This document shows positions 53,973 through 64,000 of a stretch of DNA of 64,000 bases, one piece after another. The notes under the pieces were generated by a model. That model was not told the origin of the DNA and made no database searches. It saw nothing but the letters and a program-made list of their open reading frames with translations. Source of the DNA: Tridacna crocea (lineage: Eukaryota > Mollusca > Bivalvia > Cardiida > Cardiidae); assembly GCA_943736015.1 (NCBI GenBank), contig OX031063.1, forward strand, positions 46,020,672 to 46,084,671, in the 5' to 3' direction. Each line of letters starts with the position of its first letter. The stretch's first letter is position 1. The position numbers were made by a program, and so were the translations under genes.

Positions 53973-54653
53973 GTGGAAACAAAAAAATACTTTGAACATT
54001 TATTAAATGAAAAAAGCTCCAATATAGACAATAAATTTGAAATTTATATGAAACATTGTACAGCGAATAAATTAGATGAAAAAAATAAAAATGCAATTGA
54101 AGGACTTTTACAATACAGTGAGGTAACTGAAACATTAAGAAATATGAAAAATGACAAAAGTCCTGGTATAGACGGTATTACTACAAACTTTTACAATGTG
54201 TTTGGGAAAAGGCTAGGCCATTTCGTAGTAAAAGCCTTAAATCATGCATTTTTGACCAATTCTTTTTCAAAAAATATTAAGTTAGGTATTATTACACTTA
54301 TTCCAAAAGAAGATAAACCAAAACAATTATTAAAAAACTGCACGCCGATTACACTTTTGAATGTTTTATATAAATTTGCATCTGGTAGTATAGCTAGGCG
54401 AATTAAAAATATTTTAAATCACGTCATATCAGGAGATCAAACCGGTTTTTTACAAGACAGATTTATAGGCGAAAATACACGACTACACGATATTATGCAA
54501 CAATGCGAAGAACATCATATTCCTGGATTGTTGATGTTAATTGACTTTGAAAAAGCATTTGATTCTTTATCTTTTAACTTTATTGAAAATGTGTTAACCT
54601 ATTTTAATTTTGGGGAAACATTTAAACAATGGATTAAATTATTTTTTGTATAA
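53973..54653 (+). pseudogene. Reverse transcriptase of the L1/Tx1-like LINE, N-terminal half
   Basis: The 226-codon frame holds SPGIDGITTNFYNVFGK, LIPKEDKPKQLLKNCTPITL, GDQTGFLQDRFIGENTR and LIDFEKAFDSLSF. The usual R-P-I-T/S-L appears as TPITL. The catalytic FADD lies in the next frame (54610-54939). Confidence 0.85.
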
Positions 54654-54939
54654 TACTGAAGTTTCTCTTCAATTAAATGGATTTTTATCAGAGTACTTTA
54701 CTGTAAGGAGGGGCTGTCGTCAAGAGGACCCAATATCTGCATACGTTTTCATTCTTTGCACAGATATTTTGAATATCAAAATAAAGAATGATAAGAATAT
54801 CACCGGAATAAAAATAAAAAATCAAGAATACATAATATCTCAATTCGCAGATGATACAGCTCTTTTTCTAGACGGGTCAGAAAAACGCTCAATAGTACTT
54901 TGGAGCTGCTTGAACACTTTTCACACATTTCTGGTCTGA
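54610..54939 (+). pseudogene. Reverse transcriptase of the L1/Tx1-like LINE, FADD segment
   Basis: It encodes VRRGCRQEDPISAYVFILCT and QFADDTALFLDGS, where the family usually has G-C-R-Q-G-D-P. The catalytic FADD is intact. It ends near the insertion of the nested LINE. Confidence 0.85.
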
Positions 54940-54966
54940 AAGTTAATTGATGCAGAATGTTCCTAT

Positions 54967-56106
54967 ATGCGAAGTATTTATCTAGAGTCAGTTCGCGTTT
55001 TCAACGAAAATAAATGTGAAATAAATAGGTTGAATATATTAGAAAGTAAAAATGCATATAAAACAATAATAAGGAAAAAGAAAAATGTTTTGTATAAGCA
55101 AAAGATGAAGGATATTGAAAAGCTAAAAAAACGTAAACCAAGGGAATTTTGGAAATATTTTAATGGTTCAAATGGTAGTAATAGTTCACATAATATTTCA
55201 CTTGAGTCCTTTGAAGAATATTTCTCAAACGTAAGCAATTTCGGTAATGATTTTGAAAATGACGAAGCGGAAGAATTTTGCAAAAATTATGAAAACAACA
55301 ATTAATGTAATACGGTATTTCCAGAATTAGATCGGCCTATAGATTTAAATGAAATTGGTAAGGCGAGTAAGAATCTAAAACGTAACAAAGCTGTAGGTAG
55401 TGACTGTTTAATGAATGAATATTTCATTGAATGTTCTGATATATTATCGGTCCACTTGTGTGACATTTTTAATAGTATTTTAACTTCTGGGTATTTCCCG
55501 GATAAATGGATGGATGGAGTGATCATTCCCATTCATAAAAAAGGAGATAGAGATGATGTGAATAATTATCGTGGTGTCACAATGGTTAGCTGCATGTCAA
55601 AAATTTTCACTTCTATTATTAATTCAAGGATAGAATCATTCTGTAACGAAAATAATATAATATCTGATGCACAGTTTGGCTTTAGAAAGGGGCGGTCAAC
55701 AATTGATGCTATTTTCATTCTTACAGGATTAGTACAAAATTATTTAAATGACAACAGAAGGCTTTATATTACATTTGTTGACTTAATGAAGTGTTTTGAC
55801 ACTATAAATAGAAATGCACTATGGTTGAAATTATATAAAAAGGGTATACAAGGTAAAATTTTAAATATTTTAAGAGACATGTATCAAAAAGTTAAGTCCT
55901 GTGTTAAATCTTGTTCTTCATATTCTGGTTATTTCTCCTATGCTCTAGGTCTTCGTCAGGGCGAAGTTATGTCCCCTTTATTGTTTTCACTTTTTATAGA
56001 AGACTTAGAACTGTTCCTGCAACATGATGTAAATTCTGGACTTATCATTGAAGACATTTTATTAATTTTTGCTTTTGTTTGCAGACGACATGGCCATTAT
56101 AGGTAA
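54967..56106 (+). pseudogene. Nested LINE ORF, linker and RT N-terminal half, one in-frame stop
   Basis: The linker (54967-55305) is Lys-rich with KKRKPREFWKYFNG. A single TAA at 55303 interrupts, then the same frame resumes with RNKAVGSDCLMNEYF, IPIHKKGDRDDVNNYRGVTM, FGFRKGRSTIDAIF, TFVDLMKCFDTINRNALWLK and LRQGEVMSPLLFSLF. A one-base shift near 56070 separates it from FADDM. Confidence 0.85.
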
Positions 56107-57274
56107 ATCGCCCTCTGAAGTACAGAGCCAGCTTGATATTTTAAATAGTTATTGCAGTAAGTGGAGTATTAACGTAAATGTCCAAAAAACAAAAATTATG
56201 GTTTTTCGAAAACGAGGATGTTTACTTCCAGATGAAAAATGGACTTATAATGGCCAGAATATAGAAGTAGTAAACGATTTTAATTATTTAGGTACTGTAT
56301 TTAATTACACAGGGAACTTTAATTTAAATAAAGAGTATATAACAGGTAAAGCATTAAAATCTATGAATCTGTTACTCTATAAAACTAAGGAATTTGACCT
56401 GAAACCCTATATTGTATTACAATTATTTGATCCTTTCGTTGCACCTGTTCTCAACTATAGTGCTGAAGTTTGGGGATTTACGAAATCAAAAGAATTAGAA
56501 CGTATTCACCTTAAGTTTTGTAAAAAAATATTAAGAGTACCTGTTAATTCATGTTCAGCATCAGTATATGGAGAGTTTGGCAGATATCCCATTTTCGTAC
56601 ATAGATATGTTAAGATAATAAAATACTGGCTTAATGTAGAAAACACAGACAATATAATTTTACGTACAGTTTATAAGCAGCTTAAGACAAATAGCGATAA
56701 AGGTCATAAGAATTGGGTTACAGACATAAAGCATCTCCTTGATAACCATGGGTTTTCATACTTTTTTGAAAATACAAGCCGACTTAACGCGAAAACGTTT
56801 ATTGGTCAGTTTAAAGAAAAGTTGATTGATTGTTTTATTCAACAGTGGTATCATACATTGAATAGTCCCGTTCTTATCTTATACAGAAATTTAAAATCTA
56901 CATTTCAGTATGAAGACTATTTAAATCTACTTCCTAAAAATCTACGTTTTTACATTGTAAGATTAAGACTATCAGCTCATCCATTAATGATAAAATTAGG
57001 GAGATACAAGAATGATAGAACCCTGCGTGACCAAAGAGTTTGTCCTTTTTGTAATACTTCGGATATCGAAGACGAATATCATTTTGTTTGTATATGCCCT
57101 TGCTTTAACGAATACAGACGAAAGTTTTTGAAAAGGTACTACTATATCCAACCATCAATGTATAAATTTGTTTCACTTTTAACGAGTACCAATCGCAAAG
57201 AACTAATACATTTGTCATTATTTGTTAAGGAAGCTCTTTCGATCAGAAAAACTATTGTAAATGTAGAAAGTTAA
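56069..57274 (+). CDS. Nested LINE RT C-terminal half, thumb and CCHC-like tail
   Basis: The 401-codon ORF opens at the catalytic MLLFADDMAI, continues through SKWSINVNVQKTKIMVFRKR and FNYLGTVF, and ends with CPFCNTSDIEDEYHFVCIC, a C-x2-C...H-x3-C type motif found near LINE C-termini. Only two lesions in about 2.3 kb of coding sequence suggest a recent insertion. Confidence 0.85.
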   Translation: MLLFADDMAIIGKSPSEVQSQLDILNSYCSKWSINVNVQKTKIMVFRKRGCLLPDEKWTYNGQNIEVVNDFNYLGTVFNYTGNFNLNKEYITGKALKSMNLLLYKTKEFDLKPYIVLQLFDPFVAPVLNYSAEVWGFTKSKELERIHLKFCKKILRVPVNSCSASVYGEFGRYPIFVHRYVKIIKYWLNVENTDNIILRTVYKQLKTNSDKGHKNWVTDIKHLLDNHGFSYFFENTSRLNAKTFIGQFKEKLIDCFIQQWYHTLNSPVLILYRNLKSTFQYEDYLNLLPKNLRFYIVRLRLSAHPLMIKLGRYKNDRTLRDQRVCPFCNTSDIEDEYHFVCICPCFNEYRRKFLKRYYYIQPSMYKFVSLLTSTNRKELIHLSLFVKEALSIRKTIVNVES

Positions 57275-58035
57275 TGTTCATTTCCGCCTGCCCGATCACA
57301 CCACATTCCTTTCTTATTGTCTAGTCAGTACACTTTTATCATACAGTCAGTCAGACAGTTATGGGTGTTATTGTCAGCAGCTGTGATTTTTGTCTATATG
57401 TCTGTATGTTTGTATGTTTGAATTAATTTCAAATAACGTTTTTCTCTCTTAGTAAAACTATTGTAAATGTAGAAAGTTAAATGTTCAATTCCGCTTGTCC
57501 GAACATGCCACATTCCCTTTTTATTGGTTAGTCAGTGCACTTCGTCATACAGTCAGTCGGACAGTCATGGGTGTTACTGTTAAGAGCTGTGATTTTTGTC
57601 TGTATGTCTGTGTGTTTGAATTACTTTCAAAAAAAATTTTTACTGCGTAAAACGATTGTAAATGTAGAAAGTTAAATGTTCATTTCCGCTTGCCCGATCA
57701 TGCCACATTCCTTTCTTCATTTCTAGTCAGTACACACGGTCAGTCAGACAGTTATAGGTGTTACTGTCAGCAGCTTTGATTTTTGTCTGTATGTCCGTGT
57801 GTTTGAATTACTTTCAAAAACCTTTTTCAATTTAGTAAAACTATTGTAAATGTAGAAAGTTAAAACGTTCATTTCCGCTTGCCCAATTATGCCACATTCC
57901 TTTCTTATTGTCACTACACTTCGTCATACAGTCTGTCGGACAGTCATAGGTGTTACTATTAGCAACTGTGATATTTTGTTTGCATGTCTGTATGTTTGAA
58001 TTTATTTCAAATAACCCTTTTTCCCTTACTTTAAT
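57249..58035 (+). repeat. Four-copy tandem repeat in the 3' end of the nested LINE
   Basis: Copies start at about 57251, 57457, 57652 and 57840 (period about 188-206 bp). Each begins with ACTATTGTAAATGTAGAAAG, which is the end of the ORF, so the stop region is copied too. The body contains CATTTCCGCTTGCCCGATCA and CAGTCAGTCGGACAGTCAT. Confidence 0.85.
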
Positions 58036-58128
58036 TCACGTGATTTACTATGTTTTGAAATTGTATGTGAAGTAGACGATGTACATGTACTAGTCTAACT
58101 AAAATATCTGTATCTGTATCTGTTAATT

Positions 58129-59560
58129 TTGATAAAAACCAAATTGATATGGATTGGTTCCATGAAATATAGCATTCGAGAGATTAAAACAAAATGAAAA
58201 TTAACAGGGGGGGGGACACAATTTAAATTACTTGGAATCTTGTTCCATGTTGATTTGGAAAAAATGTTAAACTTAAATTACGAGCCCAAATTACGAAGTA
58301 TAAGAAATAGCATTTCACATTGGAAAAAACGAAAAGTAACTCCTATTGGTAAAATAATTGTGGTCAAAAGTATCTTAGTGCCAATTCTCACACATTTGTT
58401 TATTTCTTTACTGTCGCCGACCAATGAATTTTTAAAAAAAATACATGACAATCTTTATAAATTTGTATGGGATGGCCCAGCTAAAATAAAACATTCAGTG
58501 ATGATCAAAGATTATGTGGAGGGGGGATTAAGGATGATAGATATTAAGAATTTTAATACAACTATGAAATTAAAATGGATGAAGAAAATAATTGCCAACA
58601 GTAAAAATGAGTGCTACAAATTTATAATCAACATATCTGATCCAGAGAGAGTTTTTAACTTTGGTACTTTATACTGCAAAAAAAATTCCAGGCACAATAA
58701 AAAATGAATTTTGGATAGATGTTTTAAAATCATTCATGGTATTTAGCTCTAAATATAAGTTTACAAAATTGTCGGAAATAATGACCATGCCTCTTTTTTA
58801 TAACGCGATCATTACTATAGACTCTAAGTATATCAACAACGCAAACTTATACAAATGTTATATAAGATACGTTAAAGACATGTTGAGCAACGACTGATGT
58901 TTTAAAAGTTTAAATGAAATCAAAACCGTAACCAAGAATGGAATAAATTTTTTAAACTATTATAGTATTGTAAATTCAATTAAAGCTTTCTTTTCAAAGC
59001 AGGATATTCCATTTCCAGTTACACATACAATTTTGAATGAATGTCATAATCCTTCAATTAACAGTTATCTTTTTCATATAATAACTAAAAACGACATAAA
59101 CAAACACGTTTATAATACTCTTATAAAAAACGATGAAACACCAACAAGTAGGAACAAATGGTCTATATATTATAATGGTTTAAACTGATATTGGAAACAA
59201 ATTCATGGAAATGTATTCAAATACACACGAGATACTTACACCCAATGGTTACAAACAAGAATAGTGCATCAGATTATTGCAACAAACGCCTGACTTTTTA
59301 AAATGAAGCTGATAGATAACGAATTAATGTACATTTTATGGCATATGTGTCGAAACAATCACACATTTATTATACGAATGTAGATACACGAAAACTTTGA
59401 TAAGTAGAACCACAGGAATTATAAAAAAAATTGATCAAACTGCAAACTAACAGCTATATATTACTTTTGGGCTCAAACGCAACAAATATTAAATTAGATA
59501 TACTTCTTTTGGAAATGAAAAAAAAAAAAAAAATCTATTTTTGCAGAAATAAACTATATT
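58129..59560 (+). mobile_element. L1/Tx1-type LINE, 3' part
   Basis: After the nested LINE the older element resumes with NFDKNQIDMDWFHE, then LLGILFHVDLEKMLNLNYEP, KVTPIGKIIVVKSILVPILT and FVWDGPAKIKHSVM (58240-58707). A frameshift leads to 58661-58897, and further broken frames contain WKQIHGNVFKYTRDTYTQW and a degraded Cys/His tail to about 59390. A poly(A) run at 59519 may mark part of the 3' UTR. Confidence 0.85.
58240..58897 (+). pseudogene. C-terminal domain of the L1/Tx1-like ORF2, frameshifted
   Basis: Two overlapping frames (58240-58707 and 58661-58897) encode the region after RT, including LTHLFISLLSPTNEFLKKIH and GGLRMIDIKNFNTTMKLKWM, characteristic of L1/Tx1 proteins in aquatic invertebrates. 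A run of seven A at about 58680 is the likely shift site. Confidence 0.8.
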
Positions 59561-61060
59561 AACCTTCAATAAATGGATTAAGGAACCACCTCATCACAAA
59601 TTTAGACATCTATAGAAATACTAAAATGTTTGAAAAAGGAGAAAATATCATGACTTTTGTAGAACATATCATATAAAAACTCCCATGAGCCGATTAAGAT
59701 AGCAAATAACCGAAGACAAAACCGTAGAAAACACACGAAAAAAACTATCAATTAAAAAGTAAGATTTAAAGACACAAGACTTTTCCTTTTATTCCGGTCC
59801 ATTTTTAGCGAGTAAACAAGCATATCAACCCACCCATGCACCCTCACACACACACCCACACACATACCCGCACACTTTTGCACCACATATAAAAAGAAAT
59901 AAGCTTTGTTGTCGCAACTCGTTCAATATCTTGGCACATCAATTACATATTAGTTAACTTGAAATTCTGGAATGGGGAAATTGTAAAATTAAAAAACATT
60001 TTAAAATCTATTACACAATGAAACAACGATATTTGTAAACATATACTATTAACAAAATATTTACTAACATTGATATGTAAGGTATGTTGAGGGATGGCCA
60101 CGACCCTCACATACCAATAGACGTGGCAATTAAAGCTTTAGAAAAAAACAACAATATGGCTGTCTCCACGGGAACTTTTCAAAAGCGAATAGAAACAAGT
60201 CGGCTTCTTTAAAAAAGAAGCCAGGAGAGGTCAGCATCAATGTTTTCAAATAGTTTATTGGCTTTAAATTTCAATATATTTTGGTACATGTAGACAAAGA
60301 CGTAAAAAAGCCGCCTCGTAGAAACCTCATATGCTTTACACAACGGTCATTTGACCTTGTTGGTCACGTTTTCAAGTCGCATGATCTTGTCCAGCAGTCT
60401 TATTTCGCTTTTAACGAAATTCTTTCTTTCTTCTGCTTGGATTTATTTGCTTAATGAAAAATTACAATTACTTTGTAGGTCATTTGCAGCCATGGCAAGT
60501 TAATAAAGGAAATCCTTTCTGAAATTCGTTATATAAAAATAAACCACGTCGAATTTCCGTTTCGATTTTGGATTTCGCTTTATTTACAAAACCATGACGA
60601 AACAGACTGTGTATCAGAACAATTTCGCAAGAAAAATGGATTTAGACAGCAAATTCTGTGGCAGTCTGCTTATTAAACTCACCACTCTGATGACCTCTCC
60701 AATAAAGTGCCGCCGCTCATGCAGCGCCACAATAAATGTACGTACATATAATATGTAGCCTTATCAGTTGCTCTTTTTCAGGTCCTTAGCATCACACTTG
60801 TAGCGGAACTTTCATCTAATAGATTTAAACCGACAACAGGACCAGACATAGCCTTGTATGCAACTTGGTACATCAGTTAATAGCGACGAGTCCGTGGCTC
60901 GAGTCCCGGTCGGGCCACTGCCTTTCAGCTCCCGTTATGTTTGACGCCAGCGTGACGCACATAATCCGTGAGGACATCGGCATGCTTTAGATTAGGTAAT
61001 CAGCAGAATGTTGAAATGTAGGGTAACATGTTGCGGGTATTGGGACTCTCCATGACATCA
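59561..61060. other. Stretch without recognised gene
   Basis: It includes a CA-rich tract near 59820-59880 and a tRNA-like box B (GGCTCGAGTCCCGG) near 60896 without a box A, probably a SINE remnant. Confidence 0.45.
60079..60128. repeat. Hairpin with constant loop GTCGTGGCCATC, copy 2 (inverted)
   Basis: On the minus strand GCCACGTCTATTGG precedes the stem GGTATGTGAGGG / CCCTCAACATACC with loop TCGTGGCCAT. The stem differs from copy 1 but still pairs. Confidence 0.65.
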
Positions 61061-61734
61061 TAATGTTAGTTTGGTCTAAATCCAAAGAAATTGTAGACAG
61101 CAAATAAATGTACTGTGCTCCGGCAAAATGGGGTTTAATGCATCTCTGTGATACTAAGTAAGTTGTCCCATAATTATGGATCTATGAAACCATTTTGTCC
61201 ACAACCGTGTCATAAGGTACTATGGTCCATAAACATGCAGAAAATGTATAAATAGCAAAAGGTTTCTGCCAATTTCAGCCTGCCCTGACTTCATAGGCTG
61301 ACATGGGTCGATAATTTTTGCTAATGCATAAAACCCCTTTTCACAGAGCATGACCCAAGGTTTTAACACTTGATGAAATAAATGTATGTCTCCTAATGAT
61401 AAGAAAACGTTTTTGAAGCGGCTTTCATTATTTGCCCCTTTTCCCCATAATGGTTTCAAGAGCTTTATTCCTCACGTAAAAGCATGGGCCTGTTTGGTTA
61501 AGGTTTAAACAGGTTTATCTTCCGGATTCGTTGGAGTGGTTTTGATGTTGACTACTGGTTATATTTGATTCACCAGGTCTTCTGTCTCAGATTTACATAG
61601 ATTAAATGACAGGACTAAGGCTTCTTGAAGGCTAAGTATTATCGCAAGAGGCTGAGAGGTAGAAATACTTTAATCCGGTACAGTACATTCCGAAATGTTA
61701 AGTACCCAAATCGAAAAGGCTTGTAAAAATAGCT

Positions 61735-61850
61735 TTTTTTTTTCCCTTTTTCCTATTCAAAGACAGATTTTATAATTCAAGCATTGGTTAATTTGTCGTC
61801 TGCAAACATTTACAATTTGGTTCAGTCTAGAATTTTGCCATGTGGTTAAG
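61735..61850 (+). mobile_element. TTAA hairpin MITE, right half; scattered fragments nearby
   Basis: TTTGTCGTCTGCAAACATTT and ATTTTGCCATGTGGTTAA are the right internal and terminal parts. Other fragments lie at about 61070-61110 and 61400-61505 in the opposite orientation. Confidence 0.55.
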
Positions 61851-62111
61851 ATTTAAAGCAAGCCTTACTGGTATAGTAGCTCTTTCAGGGATTCAGTTTG
61901 ATGCATTGTTCCTGCGCAGTACCATTACATGCCCTTGGAGCAAAGATACGTGACACATCACGTTCCCACTTCACACAATGTATATGAAATGTTATCATTT
62001 TTGTATAATAATGAAGCTATGTGTTCATAGTGTCATCAATTAACAGAGTGTCTTCATAAAATGTCAAATGGCTCATGTGCATGTGTTTTTCTATGAATAT
62101 TTTACAGGCAG

Positions 62112-62422
62112 TTGATTGATTGGTTGTATGGTGTTTATGGCCGTTTTCAACATTATTTCAGTTATATCGCAGCTGCCAGTGCACCTATCCATGCTTTTCT
62201 GGAGTTTCTGTTACCAGTACTCCGCACAACATTTTTTTCAAGCCACTGGCTGCTTTCCCATATAACCATCGTCGAAATAACGATCAGCGGTGAGAGAGGA
62301 ATGAATCCTGTCCAAATGACTATCATCAATCCTCGGAAAGAAATTGGCCGAGCCGGGGATCGAACTCAAGACGCCCTGTTCTCAAGTCCTGTGCGCTACC
62401 GACTAAGCTACCCGGGCTCGGC
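62112..62422 (-). mobile_element. tRNA-derived SINE, minus strand, with target duplication
   Basis: ATTTTACAGGCAG (62099-62111) and ATTTTACAGACAG (62423-62435) flank it. The minus-strand head is GGTAGCTTAGTCGGTAGCGC with box B GAGTTCGATCCCC. The tail is CAATCAATCAA. It is the same family as the copy at 12600. Confidence 0.88.
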
Positions 62423-62763
62423 ATTTTACAGACAGACGGACGGACAGACTAACAGACAAAGTGAAACCAACAATTATCTGTAAATTGCGTTAACTCGGTT
62501 ATAAGTAAGGGATATTTCAACAATATATATTTTCTAACATATTTTTATTAATAAGAAATAAGTGTGAATATCGTAGATTCCATACTGTGACACATTAATA
62601 CACATATAATACATATTATTAAACTCCATACTGTCAAATATTCCTATCCCAAACACATGAAGGTACAGAAGGCTCTAATTTACAATTTGGTGTATGAGAT
62701 AAAATTTACAAATCGAGTCTGAAAAACTATTATAAAGCTTTTCCTACAGCAAACCTATTAACA

Positions 62764-63997
62764 TTTTTATGCTCCCCGAAGGGCGAGCATATAGTCGCCG
62801 CTTCGTCTGTCCGTCCGTCTGTCCGTCCGTCCGTCCGTCTGTCCGTCCGTCCGTCCTTCCGTCCGTCTGTCCGTCCGTCCGTCCGTCCGAAGCGATTTCT
62901 CCACAACCCTTGGACCAAATTGGATAAAACTTCATATATGAACTCCTTAGGGTAAGGTGCCGATATAGTTTTCCCGGATTTTCAATTTGACCCCGTGTCA
63001 TGGAAAAAAAGGGGCTTAATGCAAAATTGCAATTTTTACCAATATCTCATTCAGTTTTTGTCAGAATATCATGACACTTCATAGTTATATTGTTTATGGA
63101 AAGTTTTAGCATGTGCCCTTGCTATTTTTAATCTGGGCATTTTTTAAGTTGACGTTCTGTCATGGAAAAAGGGGGCTTCTTGCAAAATTCCAATTTTTAC
63201 TAATATTTCATTCAGTTTTGGTCAAAATTTCATTAAACTTCATGGTTATATTGTTTTTTCAAAGTTTCACCATGTGCTCTTGTTTCTTTATCTATGTCCT
63301 TTTCAATTTGACCCTATGTCATGGAAAAAGGGAGTTTCTTGTAAAATGAAAAAGGGGCCCTAATGCAAAATTGCAATTTTTACTAGTTTTTGTCAACATT
63401 TCATGCTTATATCTTGTTTTAGAAGTTTCAACATGTGCCCTTTGTTTTTGCAATCTATGAATTATTAATGCGCAAATACGTCTTTCCTGGTTTCTCAAAT
63501 TAAGGCTGCATCATGGAAAAAGGGGACTTCATGGAAAGATTTTTTTTTCACTAGGTTCTCCTTTATCAGTGCTCAAAACTTTGTGAAATTTCAAATCTGA
63601 ACTTGTTGGAACGTTGCCCAGGTACCTCTCTTCCTTTTTCTCAACTTCAGGCTGCGTCTCGCAAAAAGGGGGCTTAATGTAAAACATTGTTTTATGTAAT
63701 TTTTAATACATGATTGTTCAAAATTTTATGAAATTTCAAATTTTGAATTATTATTCAAAAATGCCACAAACCACACACCCGTTGTATTTATTGCAATGAT
63801 CCAATATTGTCTTATTGGAAAAGGGGGCTTAAAGGGGGCTTATTGTCCTCTACAAGTTTGTGTTGGCTATCTCTAAGATAGTAATTGCCTTTTCACTTCA
63901 GATTTTGGGGGGCATGAACAGGTTCTTCTAAGATAAAACAAGTGAATTTATATCAATTTCTTATATTTTATGACAAGCACTTGTTCGGGGAGCATAA
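62764..63997 (-). mobile_element. Tandem-repeat element ending near the window edge
   Basis: The end at 62769 has TATGCTCCCCGAAGGGCGAGCATA and (GTCC)n, and the far end is TTCGGGGAGCATAA. The core has four or five degenerate monomers of about 160-190 bp (TCATGGAAAAA at 62998, 63160, 63319 and 63511). Reversed, this matches the layout of the 18 kb and 38.6 kb elements. Confidence 0.7.
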
Positions 63998-64000
63998 CCC

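Larger units (their letters stand above)
52690..54941 (+). mobile_element. L1/Tx1-type LINE, 5' part (endonuclease and RT), interrupted
   Basis: Endonuclease motifs are LKICSYNRRGLNN, ILCLQEFHF, VTLCGDFNLVLD and YKSDHSIIF. RT motifs are DKSPGIDGITTNFYN, IKLGIITLIPKE, MLIDFEKAFDSLSF and FADDTALFLDGS. At least five frame changes occur, one at a 19-base poly(A) run at 53696. The reading frame breaks at SGLKVN, where the nested LINE is inserted. Confidence 0.85.
54949..58121 (+). mobile_element. Nested 5'-truncated LINE with 7 bp target duplication
   Basis: GTTAATT at 54942-54948 and 58122-58128 flanks the insertion, and removing it rejoins the L1/Tx1 reading (SGLKVN to NFDKNQ). The element lacks an endonuclease and starts within the linker before RT. 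It ends in a short (ATCTGT)n tail. Clade is uncertain (Jockey/CR1 superfamily or relatives), based on MLLFADDMAI and the C-terminal cysteine motif. Confidence 0.88.

Noticed and set aside
62730..63001. GRTDGRTDG-repeat ORFs on the minus strand
   Set aside because: They arise from the GTCC microsatellite of the tandem-repeat element.

Overview
The window is nuclear DNA of a metazoan, most likely a bivalve mollusc. Genes are split by GT-AG introns. Most of the sequence is transposon-derived: TTAA-flanked hairpin MITEs, tRNA-derived SINEs, tandem-repeat elements that end in hairpins (resembling the pearl/Helitron-like repeats of bivalves), and Gypsy, L1/Tx1-type, mariner and PIF/Harbinger remnants. 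I see no bacterial operon logic, no CRISPR array and no rRNA or functional tRNA gene. Species cannot be named from the sequence alone.

Two host loci can be supported. The main one is a complete minus-strand gene for the oligosaccharyltransferase thioredoxin-like subunit (OST3/OST6 family, MAGT1/TUSC3 in vertebrates). It has 11 coding exons from 27562 down to 6834. The joined exons give 990 coding bases including the stop (329 residues), and every junction keeps frame and uses GT-AG. About 95% of the 20.7 kb is intron packed with mobile elements. The second locus (2686-4073, plus) is a two-exon piece of a small secreted protein with a signal-peptide-like start, a four-cysteine VWC-like module and a threonine-rich tail.

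Layout: 1-2.6 kb, small palindromic repeats, a CT-rich simple repeat and MITEs; 2.7-4.1 kb, the secreted-protein fragment; 4-25 kb, over 30 copies of one TTAA hairpin MITE, mostly in the MAGT1-like introns, with SINEs, a deleted mariner, a Harbinger derivative, a tandem-repeat element and two fold-back elements; 24.07-27.2 kb, a composite inverted-repeat element in intron 1; 28.5-35.9 kb, a decayed Gypsy-like retroelement whose gag starts with a helix-hairpin-helix and whose integrase is followed by a PHD finger and an acidic ORF; 38.6-40.2 kb, a second tandem-repeat element; 41-50 kb, MITEs, TGACCC minisatellites, an inverted pair of TAC-rich repeats and a 2.4 kb fold-back element with a 7 bp target duplication; 50-52 kb, a third tandem-repeat array; 52.7-59.6 kb, an L1/Tx1-like LINE split by a younger 5'-truncated LINE with a matching 7 bp duplication; 59.6-64 kb, sparse sequence, a SINE and a last tandem-repeat element.

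The most unusual material is the Gypsy-like element with chromatin-reader and DNA-binding modules, several element families whose inverted termini are built from iterated short motifs, and hairpin repeats in which both arms changed together. All retroelements here carry disabling lesions.
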